Shown here: piece after piece, positions 1-4,577 of the stretch
Layout of the letters: every line of letters begins with the position of its first letter
Numbering within the stretch: the stretch's first letter is position 1
Origin: an uncultured Selenomonas sp.
GTDB taxonomy: Bacteria > Bacillota > Negativicutes > Selenomonadales > Selenomonadaceae
DNA length: 6,867 nucleotides
Direction: 5' to 3'
Assembly (NCBI GenBank): GCA_938045435.1
Contig: CALIBA010000131.1
Span: 1-6,867 of the forward strand
Position numbers and translations under genes: made by a program
The notes under the pieces: generated by a model
Database searches by the model: none
The model's input: only the letters and a program-made list of their open reading frames with translations
Told to the model about the DNA's origin: nothing

Positions 1-717
1 CTTCCGCGCCTCTTCGAGCCTCCGCTTTGCCACCTCAAAATACGTATCCTCACGCTCAATCCCGATAAACCGCCGCCCCTCCTGCACACAGGCAACACCT
101 ATCGAGCCGCTGCCCATAAAGGAATCCAGAACGACATCGCCCGCGTCGGTGTAGGTACGAATCAACCACGTAAGCAAAGGCACGGGCTTTTGTGTTGGAT
201 GATCTCCATACTCCCGTTTAAAGTTCAAAATCGTAGTCGGGAAACGGTCACCGTTTTCACTTTTCGTTTCATGCAGATAAACCTTTCCATAGCACTCTGT
301 TCGAGTTGTTTTCCACCCTCGATTATATGGTTTTCCTTTAGTTTTCTGCGGATGATAAACAGGAGACTCCTGATAGAAAATCTGTATTTTGTCATGAATC
401 CGCATCGGCTTTCGCTTTGCATTGAGAAAATCCGATGCCGCATTTTTCTGCCAGATGAGTTCATAGCGATACATCTTGAGATTCGACTGAATGAGCGCTG
501 ACGAAAATGGCTCGCCCGCAAATATGGCAATACATCCGTTCGGCTTGATGACGCGCCGATACTCCTCCCACATCGGCGCAAACGGCTACGCCTTATCCCA
601 TTTGCATTGTGTAATCCCATACGGCGGATCAGTGAGAATCATATCGACACTCCCGTCCTCGATCTCCTTCATCCGCTCGAAACACCCCCCATGGAGAAGT
701 GTTATCCCATTCGTCAC
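1..717 (-). pseudogene. Site-specific DNA methyltransferase (beta class, N4/N6), interrupted by an in-frame amber codon; 3' end outside window
   Basis: The reading frame starts at GTG 717, six bases after an AGGAGG ribosome site, and stays open to the window edge (239 codons) except for one TAG at 588-586, codon 44. The catalytic motif IV DPPY is at residues 30-33 (context MILTDPPYGIT). A DHPTQKP block is near 172 and the AdoMet-binding motif I (DSFMGSGS) near 198. This order, DPPY before FxGxG, is that of beta-class adenine-N6 or cytosine-N4 methyltransferases. The stop falls between the DPPY block and the PFAPMWEEYRRVIKP block, with no loss of frame, so one base change (for example TTG to TAG) explains it. 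No restriction gene is visible, so this was probably an orphan phage-type methylase. It lies downstream of the candidate RNA at 787-877. Very sure of the family, fairly sure it is inactive unless the amber is suppressed or a read error. Confidence 0.88.
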
Positions 718-786
718 AGTCTGCCTCCTCTGCAATCAAAAAGGACACCGCGCAAGCGATGCCCCGTATCCCCCCATGCTCTCAAC

Positions 787-877
787 AGAAAAGCCGCCTC
801 GATTGAGACGGCTATCCGCAAGAGAGCTACATAGGAGGTAGTAGCGCGGCAGTTTGGGCTATCTCCAAACCACCCAC
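787..877 (-). ncRNA. Candidate small structured RNA with a CCTCC (anti-Shine-Dalgarno) loop
   Basis: A TATACT -10 box on the minus strand (889-884) would start a transcript near 877. The -35 is poor. The transcript would fold into three hairpins. The first is a 6-bp stem (852-857 with 865-870). The second is a 5-bp stem (826-830 with 841-845) closing a 10-base loop read TACCTCCTAT on the minus strand, with an outer CCGC/GCGG pairing. The third is a 9-position stem with one mismatch (792-800 with 805-813) followed by TTTTCTG, like a weak intrinsic terminator. No convincing ORF lies inside. A CCTCC loop is typical of RNAs that bind ribosome sites, including type I antitoxins. It could instead be the leader of the methyltransferase gene. 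Function is inferred from structure only. Confidence 0.4.
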
Positions 878-895
878 ACTAACAGTATAACAGGT

Positions 896-1033
896 TTTTC
901 CACAAAAAAAAGGAAGTAAAAAGGAACAAAAAGTCCGTTAAAAATACCGTTGGGATAGCACGTTGAGTTATCCACAGCCTATACAAAAAAAGAGCTGAAC
1001 AAGTCAGCTCCTCTTATATCCTAGTTATCCACA
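896..1033 (+). other. Cluster of three DnaA-box-like sequences in AT-rich DNA
   Basis: TTATCCACA occurs exactly at 968-976 and again at 1025-1033, and the looser match TTTTCCACA is at 896-904. All are in the same orientation, with 72 and 57 bp between starts. TTATCCACA is the consensus DnaA box, and two exact copies so close together are unlikely by chance. The stretch between 878 and 984 is AT-rich and contains no gene I can support. The last box overlaps the final codons of the DUF2335 gene. It could be part of a replication origin of an integrated element, a DnaA-binding regulatory site, or coincidence. No replication initiator gene is seen in the window. Confidence 0.35.
985..1010 (-). 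terminator. Intrinsic terminator after the DUF2335 gene
   Basis: On the minus strand a perfect 7-bp stem GAGCTGA/TCAGCTC (1010-1004 with 998-992, 5-base loop) is followed by seven T residues. It lies about ten bases beyond the stop codon at 1021-1023, so it ends the minus-strand two-gene unit that starts at the promoter near 1715. Confidence 0.85.
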
Positions 1034-1475
1034 TGTGCGCGAACACTCTCCATCAGTTTTTGTTTCTCAATAAGCTCTTTTCTATTCGCTCGTTTTCCAT
1101 AGATGAAAACACCAACAAGCGCACTCAACGGAATAAACATTGTTACATATCCAGAAAGTTCATATCCGGATTCAATGATATGTGCCCCACACACAATAGA
1201 GGAAAGTGCAACAGCACCTCCCATCCATACCCCCAAGGTGCTATTTCGTCCACTTTTCCTTACAGCATCTTTTTCTATTTCCTGTCGATATTTTGCCTGA
1301 TTTTCGGCCATCCCAATAATGCGATCCGCCGCCCCGGGGCAAACATCCTCATATTTCTCTAAATGCTGCGGAAGGGTAGCGGACCGCTATACGTCATTTC
1401 TGCATGACTAATCACTAATTGCTTTGGTTGATGAATTAAAGTCTGCTCTTTACCGTTTTGACGTTTCTTTGTCAT
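1021..1475 (-). pseudogene. DUF2335-family membrane protein gene with a one-base frameshift
   Basis: The start is ATG 1475 (MTKKRQNGKEQ), inside the end of the upstream 69-aa gene. The first frame reads to ...EMTYSGPLP and then meets a stop at 1361-1359. One base along, the frame continues with PQHLEKYEDVCPGAADRI and IGMAENQAKYRQEIEK to 1021. Together the two parts give a DUF2335-like protein of about 151 residues: the YSGPLP...LEKYE...CPGAADRI signature, a charged EKD/QEIEK segment, then two hydrophobic segments in the last two thirds (around VWMGGAVALSSIVCGAHI and YVTMFIPLSALVGVFIYG). The whole span is 455 bases, one short of a multiple of three. The shift lies at a CCC run (1376-1374), and a fourth C would restore ...PLPLPQHLEKY. 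DUF2335 proteins are small predicted membrane proteins of unknown function, common in accessory regions. An internal start at 1311 could give only a 96-aa C-terminal piece. Confidence 0.85.
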
Positions 1476-1659
1476 AAGTTATCAGCGCATCCTCTAAATC
1501 TTGCCCCACTGCACGCCAATCCAACGACAATGCGACGCGATCAGCAATCTGTTCATCTGGAGATTCATTATATCTTACAAAGGTGTTACCAATATCCAAA
1601 GAACTTGCAACTCCACCCAAAAAAGACAACTGAGGGTACGGGCACTCTGCAAAACTCAT
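1450..1659 (-). CDS. Unknown 69-aa protein, upstream partner of the DUF2335 gene
   Basis: I start this gene at ATG 1659 because an AAGGGGGAGG ribosome site lies five bases upstream. An earlier ATG at 1677 has the site inside its own codons. The product is soluble and acidic in its second half, with the blocks YPQLSFLGG, DIGNTFVRYNESPDEQ and DWRAVGQDLEDAL. I see no signal peptide, membrane segment or catalytic motif, and I do not recognise a named family. It is the first gene after the promoter near 1715. Its last 26 bases overlap the start of the DUF2335 gene, which suggests translational coupling and a shared role. The protein itself appears intact. Confidence 0.7.
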   Translation of the reverse strand: MSFAECPYPQLSFLGGVASSLDIGNTFVRYNESPDEQIADRVALSLDWRAVGQDLEDALITYDKETSKR

Positions 1660-1711
1660 ATAAACCTCCCCCTTCATAAAAATAAATAATGTTCCCCCTC
1701 TGGGGGTTCAT

Positions 1712-1740
1712 ATTATAACACGAACTGCTCTTTTTGTATA
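1712..1740 (-). promoter_or_regulatory. Sigma-70-type promoter of the 69-aa/DUF2335 unit
   Basis: Minus strand: a perfect TATAAT -10 box at 1717-1712 and TATACA as -35 at 1740-1735, 17 bases apart. The leader to the ribosome site at 1674-1665 contains a small 5-bp CCCCC/GGGGG hairpin (1694-1698 with 1702-1706). The 36-bp palindrome at 1750-1785 lies just upstream of the -35 box. Confidence 0.7.
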
Positions 1741-1749
1741 GCTTTTTCC

Positions 1750-1785
1750 GCTATAGAATATGTGTATATACACATATTCTATAGC
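1750..1785. repeat. 36-bp perfect AT-rich palindrome
   Basis: Each half reads GCTATAGAATATGTGTAT and the other half is its exact reverse complement, with no spacer. It lies about 10 bp upstream of the minus-strand promoter and 9 bp from the next inverted repeat. It has no T-run of terminator quality (only CTTTT on the plus side). It could be a regulator site, a cruciform-prone sequence, or a preferred target for an insertion sequence. Confidence 0.85.
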
Positions 1786-1794
1786 CTTTTGACC

Positions 1795-1839
1795 TGACCC
1801 CCAAAAGTTAGTTCTTCTAAGTCTAACTTTTGGGGGTCA
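1795..1839. repeat. 17-bp perfect inverted repeat; possible remnant of insertion-sequence ends (IS3-family-like) or a MITE
   Basis: The arms TGACCCCCAAAAGTTAG (1795-1811) and CTAACTTTTGGGGGTCA (1823-1839) are exact reverse complements around an 11-base spacer. They begin with TG and end with CA. From memory, the CCCC-AAAA-GTTAG core resembles terminal repeats of some IS3-family elements. The right arm abuts exactly the point where the DUF6978-like coding frame begins without its own start, which suggests that an insertion and later deletion removed the 5' part of that gene. A plain stem-loop is the alternative, but neither side has a T-run. Confidence 0.5.
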
Positions 1840-2145
1840 CTACAGAACGCATCCTATCTTCTCCTCTACGAAAGCATCCCGCTCCTGCGACTGGATACAG
1901 ATGGTCAGGGACTTCACACAAATGCTGATGGCACAACCATCCCTGCACATACACCACACATTCACATATATGACGAAAACGAAAAGGATCATAACGCCTA
2001 TTTGCTTCCGCCCGATTTCTCTGATCCCCTTGATTTTTTCCAGACGTTGCACGACTTTTTGATCTATGCTAAAGTAATAGACGTAGACAAACTGCGCATT
2101 CAAGGACAAGGAGGGCTGGATTTCAATGAGGACATTCACCGATAG
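1840..2145 (+). pseudogene. DUF6978-like protein, 5'-truncated
   Basis: An open frame with no start codon of its own runs from the inverted repeat to TAG 2143-2145. It encodes about 101 residues: LLLYESIPLLRLDTDGQGLHTNADG, a TPHIHIYDENEKDHNAY block, then PPDFSDPLDFFQTLHDFLIYA. The spacing of the HTNADG and HIHIY blocks, and the position directly before a DUF1828 gene, match what I remember of DUF6978 proteins, which are roughly 150 residues. The missing part is therefore the N-terminal third or so. In frame, the sequence continues back through the repeat to a TGA at 1795-1797 with no plausible start. The end overlaps the next gene by 20 bases. No enzymatic role is known to me. The family call is moderately sure and the truncation is seen directly. 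Confidence 0.68.
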
Positions 2146-2878
2146 CTATTTGAACTGGGTAAAGACAAACACTGTTGAAACCCACCTTCCAAATGGCTGG
2201 ACAGAGATTGCAACACCGTTCATGGATCGCCACAATGATGGTTTGGTCATCTTCACAAAGGAGGAGCGGGGAGAAGTTACTTTGTCCGATGACGGCTATA
2301 TCATCAGAGATATGGAACTGTACGACATATCTGTTGGCAGAAGGATGAAAGCAATTCAAAACTTCTTTCGTGGATATGGCGTCACTGTTACGGACGATAA
2401 AGAGCTGCAGATCAAGACGACGATGCAGGCATATCCTGTAAAACAACACTTGCTATTGCAGGCGATGATGTCCGCCAGTGATATGTTCGTCCCATCATCC
2501 CAAAAGAAAGGCGTGATCTTTCTGGATGAGGTCGTTCACTTTTTTGAGAAGAACGATATTTTTTATACTCCTGACGCACAGTTCCAAGGGAAAAGCGGCT
2601 ACATTCACAAGGTTGACTTCATTATCCCCAAAGGGAAGAAGAAACCCGAGCGTTTTGTCTACGCCATCAACACCCCTAGAAAAAACAATGTCACCGCTGT
2701 GCTCTTTATGTGGGAGGATATTCAAAAAAATCGTACTGTCGAAAACAAGATGATCGCCATGCTCAATGATGAAAATAGAATCGCTGACGATGCCATCGAA
2801 GCTTTTTCCAATTACGCGGCGACGCCCATACACTGGTCAAAGCGAAACGACTACATCCCAGACCTAATGATTGCCTAA
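2126..2878 (+). CDS. DUF1828/DUF1829 domain protein
   Basis: The start ATG 2126 follows an AAGGAGGG ribosome site (2108-2115) inside the end of the DUF6978-like gene, so the two were a translationally coupled pair. The 250-residue product has a DUF1828-like part at about residues 28-117 (EIATPFMDRHNDGLVIF, VTLSDDGYIIRDME) and a DUF1829-like part at about 150-240 (HKVDFIIPKGKKKPERFVYAINTP, TAVLFMWEDIQ, HWSKRNDYIPDL). There is no signal peptide or membrane segment, so it is cytoplasmic. The domain names come from my recognition of the two-domain layout, and no biochemical function is known to me. Such pairs turn up in accessory islands, so a toxin-antitoxin or defence role is possible but unproven. 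The gene is intact and is followed at once by its own terminator, but no promoter is visible, since the region upstream was rearranged. Confidence 0.85.
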   Translation: MRTFTDSYLNWVKTNTVETHLPNGWTEIATPFMDRHNDGLVIFTKEERGEVTLSDDGYIIRDMELYDISVGRRMKAIQNFFRGYGVTVTDDKELQIKTTMQAYPVKQHLLLQAMMSASDMFVPSSQKKGVIFLDEVVHFFEKNDIFYTPDAQFQGKSGYIHKVDFIIPKGKKKPERFVYAINTPRKNNVTAVLFMWEDIQKNRTVENKMIAMLNDENRIADDAIEAFSNYAATPIHWSKRNDYIPDLMIA

Positions 2879-2879
2879 C

Positions 2880-2907
2880 CCCCTGCTCGTGCAGGGGCTT
2901 TTCTTTT
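2880..2907 (+). terminator. Intrinsic terminator of the DUF6978/DUF1828 pair
   Basis: CCCCTGC (2880-2886), loop TCGT, GCAGGGG (2891-2897), then CTTTTCTTTT. It begins one base after the TAA of the DUF1828/1829 gene. The opposite strand has no T-run, so it does not end the converging antirepressor unit. Confidence 0.92.
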
Positions 2908-2924
2908 GCCATCCCCTCACCTCC

Positions 2925-3622
2925 TCACGCCGTCTTGTCCTCCGCAAGCACAGACACAACAGAATCGTTCCACCGAATCTGATAGCCGCTGTGACCGTTG
3001 CGCTCGTAGGGCATCTCCTCACCGTAGCACTTGCCCTTGTTTGTGATACGCCATTCCTTGCCGATCTTCATCTGGAGCCCTGCCTTCTTGAGGAGCAGGT
3101 TGACATCCTTTGCGTTGATGCCGAGTTTCGAGCCGATCGCAGTAGGATTGAGAAAGCCCGTGTCATGCTCTGCGCGATGCCGCTCTTCACGCCAAAGAGT
3201 TTCTGAAGCTCCGCCGCCGTACTGCGGACATCCCGCACCGCCGTCCCGATCATGCGCGTGCGGTACTTCGGGTTCTTCTCAAGCTTCGGTACGGTGTAGC
3301 TGCCGGTCTTGCGGATTGCGAGAAGAATCTCATCAGCGAGTTTCGATTGGAACGCCTGCGCCCGTTCGTTGTTCGCCTTGAATCTGAGACGATAGACCAT
3401 GTTCTCGGGAAGGAAATCGTTTTCGCCCACTTGTGGTCGAAAGCCAAATTCCTCGATATAGGCATTCACACGTGCCCATCTGATGCTCTCATACGTCTTG
3501 CCATCTTTGACTTCTGTCTTTACGAACCCCCAGCCACGCGTCACGTCCTCAGCATTCAGCAAAGCGTTGCCGTCTTTGGCAATATAACCTCGTACATTGC
3601 CGATCGTCATGATGTTTGCCAT
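2925..3622 (-). pseudogene. Phage antirepressor-like protein, frameshifted with a probable internal deletion
   Basis: The start ATG 3622 has an AAAGGAG ribosome site about eight bases upstream. The first frame gives about 150 sensible residues: NALLNAEDVTRGWGF, WARVNAYIEEFGFRPQVG, FLPENMVYRLRFKANNE, KLADEILLAIRKTGSY, then IGTAVRDVRSTAAELQKLFG ending GVKSGIA. From about 3170 the sensible frame changes and gives 81 more residues: EHDTGFLNPTAIGSKLGIN, then GKEWRITNKGKCYGEE, ending NDSVVSVLAEDKTA at TGA 2927-2925. Both parts are typical of phage antirepressors: an N-terminal domain with a conserved FGF/ENMVYRL core and a C-terminal winged-helix-like part. The linker of some 20-30 residues normally between GIA and AEHDTGF seems absent, so a deletion with loss of frame is more likely than a single-base slip. 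Without repair the first frame ends in 34 unrelated residues at 3068. It lies in the leftward phage operon downstream of the Cro-like gene. Confidence 0.8.
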
Positions 3623-3649
3623 ACATTTACTCCTTTCAGTTTGTCTCTT

Positions 3650-3709
3650 CTAAAGTGCGTTTCGGACACTGCCGAAATCGGCACTGTTGAAAATTTGAAT
3701 TTTGTTCAT
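3650..3709 (-). pseudogene. Start fragment of a second phage antirepressor (19 codons)
   Basis: ATG 3709 has an AAAGGAG ribosome site seven bases upstream, overlapping the stop of the previous gene. The frame reads MNKIQIFNSADFGSVRNAL and stops at TAG 3652-3650. This is very like the first residues of BRO-N-type antirepressors, which begin NxxQIFNSxEFGxVR. Everything after that is missing, and the next antirepressor-like gene starts 28 bases on. A TGCCGA-TT-TCGGCA hairpin lies inside. Either a deletion left only the start, or a short leader peptide evolved from it. Confidence 0.55.
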
Positions 3710-3722
3710 TCGCTTTCTCCTT

Positions 3723-4158
3723 TCATTCCCCCAACGCATACCACCACGGCTCATCGGGGGTTTGTTCCTCCTCTGCTTCCAGCGGGACGGAGCGGACAAC
3801 CTTCTCTACCGCCGCCATGTCAACGTCATACACCCCGTTCATCATTCGGATTGCTTCTGCAATGGCAACGTCATCCGCGACACGGAAAATCCTTCGTAGG
3901 GCCATTGCGTCCCGTCGAACCTGCTCCGCATACTCCGCGACCATGCAAGGACAGTCAATCAGAGGGGCTTTTTTCATCGGCATGGAGTTGACACGCTTCC
4001 TGACCACCTCCACATCAACCTCTCGCCCGTCCAGTCTGCGAAGACCTCTTTCGATGACCCAGGGCATGGATGGCAGCATCCTTGTCACCGCCGAATTTGT
4101 AGAAGAACTCTGCATTACGGTGAATTTCATGCGCTGCACACTTGACTGTGGCGTTCAT
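3723..4158 (-). pseudogene. Unknown phage-operon protein (about 144 aa), frameshifted by one base
   Basis: ATG 4158 has a perfect AAGGAGG ribosome site at seven bases spacing. The first frame reads MNATVKCAAHEIHRNAEFF, then YKFGGDKDAAIHAL, and is lost at a GGG run (plus-strand CCC 4058-4060), stopping at 4017-4015. With one G removed it continues VIERGLRRLDGREVDVEVV to MVAEYAEQVRRDAMALRRIF and ends ...DEPWWYALGE at 3725-3723. The alternative unshifted long frame (from GTG 4139) has no ribosome site, and its first 27 residues look unlike protein, so I prefer the frameshift. The product would be acidic and mostly helical, with no family I recognise. It is the second gene of the leftward operon, 28 bases after the Cro-like gene, and is followed directly by the antirepressor fragment. 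Confidence 0.62.
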
Positions 4159-4179
4159 TGGATTTCCTCCTTACTCTTT

Positions 4180-4195
4180 GTTTAAATTATTGAAC
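4180..4195. promoter_or_regulatory. 16-bp operator copy at the end of the cro-like gene
   Basis: GTTTAA-ATTA-TTGAAC is an imperfect palindrome of the same form as the three operators in the divergent intergenic region. It overlaps the stop codon of the cro-like gene and lies upstream of the next gene's ribosome site, so bound repressor could act as a roadblock or loop back to the main operators. Confidence 0.6.
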
Positions 4196-4405
4196 TCTTT
4201 TGGTAAAAAAATAAGCCTTGATGTTTTGAGGCGTATCCTGCAACAGTGTGATAATCTTGTCGATCTCATCCTGTCCGAAAGGGATACGATTATTCATCTT
4301 GAGTGAAAATGTACGAGCAGAAACGCCTAATGCTTTCGCGAAAGCCTGTTGTGTCCCGAATTTTTCCACGATTCGCCCCCGAAGTTTACTATAGTCACCC
4401 CCCAC
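4187..4405 (-). CDS. Cro-like HTH protein (DUF739-like phage regulator)
   Basis: This 72-residue protein opens YSKLRGRIVEKFG and continues TQQAFAKALGVSARTFSLKMNN, a helix-turn-helix with the recognition helix near residues 29-37, and ends AYFFTKRVQ. The opening and the FFTKxVQ tail match small DUF739-type phage regulators, which act like Cro on the divergent operator region. I use the GTG start at 4405, five bases after AAGGTG. The ATG one base upstream of the GTG reads another frame and soon stops. A run of six G at the start is a possible site of slippage. It is the first gene of the leftward operon, transcribed from the promoter at 4475-4447, and faces the repressor gene across 172 bases. 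Confidence 0.85.
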   Translation of the reverse strand: MGGDYSKLRGRIVEKFGTQQAFAKALGVSARTFSLKMNNRIPFGQDEIDKIITLLQDTPQNIKAYFFTKRVQ

Positions 4406-4423
4406 ATTCTCACCTTCTTTCTC

Positions 4424-4439
4424 GTTTAAGTTTTTGAAC
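4424..4439. promoter_or_regulatory. 16-bp operator at the cro-side transcription start
   Basis: GTTTAA-GTTT-TTGAAC, an imperfect palindrome with a 4-base spacer. It lies just downstream of the -10 box of the leftward promoter, where bound repressor would block that promoter. Confidence 0.7.
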
Positions 4440-4446
4440 TAACTGA

Positions 4447-4475
4447 ATCATATCATTCGTTCAGTTGAAAGTCAA
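4447..4475 (-). promoter_or_regulatory. Leftward promoter of the cro-like operon
   Basis: Minus strand: TTGACT (4475-4470), exactly 17 bases, TATGAT (4452-4447), with an extended TGA before the -10. It is flanked by operators at 4424-4439 and 4483-4498. A separate inverted repeat, AACTGAA/TTCAGTT (4441-4447 and 4460-4466), overlaps the -10 and spacer and could bind another regulator. Confidence 0.8.
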
Positions 4476-4482
4476 TAACTTT

Positions 4483-4498
4483 GTTCAAGTTTTTTAAC
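4483..4498. promoter_or_regulatory. 16-bp operator between the divergent promoters
   Basis: GTTCAA-GTTT-TTTAAC, the same half-site form as the other copies, seven bases upstream of the leftward -35 box. Its centre is 22 bp, about two helical turns, from the centre of the copy at 4505-4520, which would favour cooperative binding on one face of DNA. Confidence 0.65.
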
Positions 4499-4504
4499 CA
4501 TAAA

Positions 4505-4520
4505 ATTAAACTTATTGAAC
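4505..4520. promoter_or_regulatory. 16-bp operator overlapping the repressor -35 box
   Basis: ATTAAA-CTTA-TTGAAC, whose reverse complement is GTTCAA-TAAG-TTTAAT. Its right half is itself the -35 box (TTGAAC 4515-4520) of the rightward promoter, so repressor binding here should regulate its own gene. A perfect 10-bp palindrome, AACTTAAGTT (4518-4527), overlaps it. Confidence 0.65.
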
Positions 4521-4543
4521 TTAAGTTTATTGTGTGATATACT
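4515..4543 (+). promoter_or_regulatory. Rightward promoter of the repressor-immA operon
   Basis: TTGAAC (4515-4520), exactly 17 bases, TATACT (4538-4543), with TGA just before the -10 as in extended -10 promoters. The repressor ATG is 35 bases downstream of the -10, after a GAGGA ribosome site. Confidence 0.8.
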
Positions 4544-4577
4544 ATGAAGTAACTTCTTTTAGAATTGAGGAAGCAAC

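Noticed and set aside
225..620. 131-codon minus-strand ORF
   Set aside because: It is an out-of-frame reading of the methyltransferase coding sequence, with arginine-rich low-quality content and no ribosome site.
616..783. Minus-strand open frame upstream of and overlapping the methyltransferase start (GIRGIACAVSFLIAEEADCDEWD...)
   Set aside because: It has no start codon or ribosome site, and its second half is the methyltransferase read in another frame. At most it is the tail of a lost gene.
1796..1838. Bidirectional terminator reading of the 17-bp inverted repeat
   Set aside because: The stem is strong but neither side is followed by a T-run, and the right side runs straight into coding sequence.
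1840..2139. 99-codon minus-strand ORF opposite the DUF6978-like gene
   Set aside because: No ribosome site, and the plus strand carries recognisable family blocks and an overlapping partner gene.
3347..3991. 214-codon plus-strand ORF
   Set aside because: Proline-, serine- and threonine-rich antisense reading through three minus-strand phage genes, with no ribosome site.
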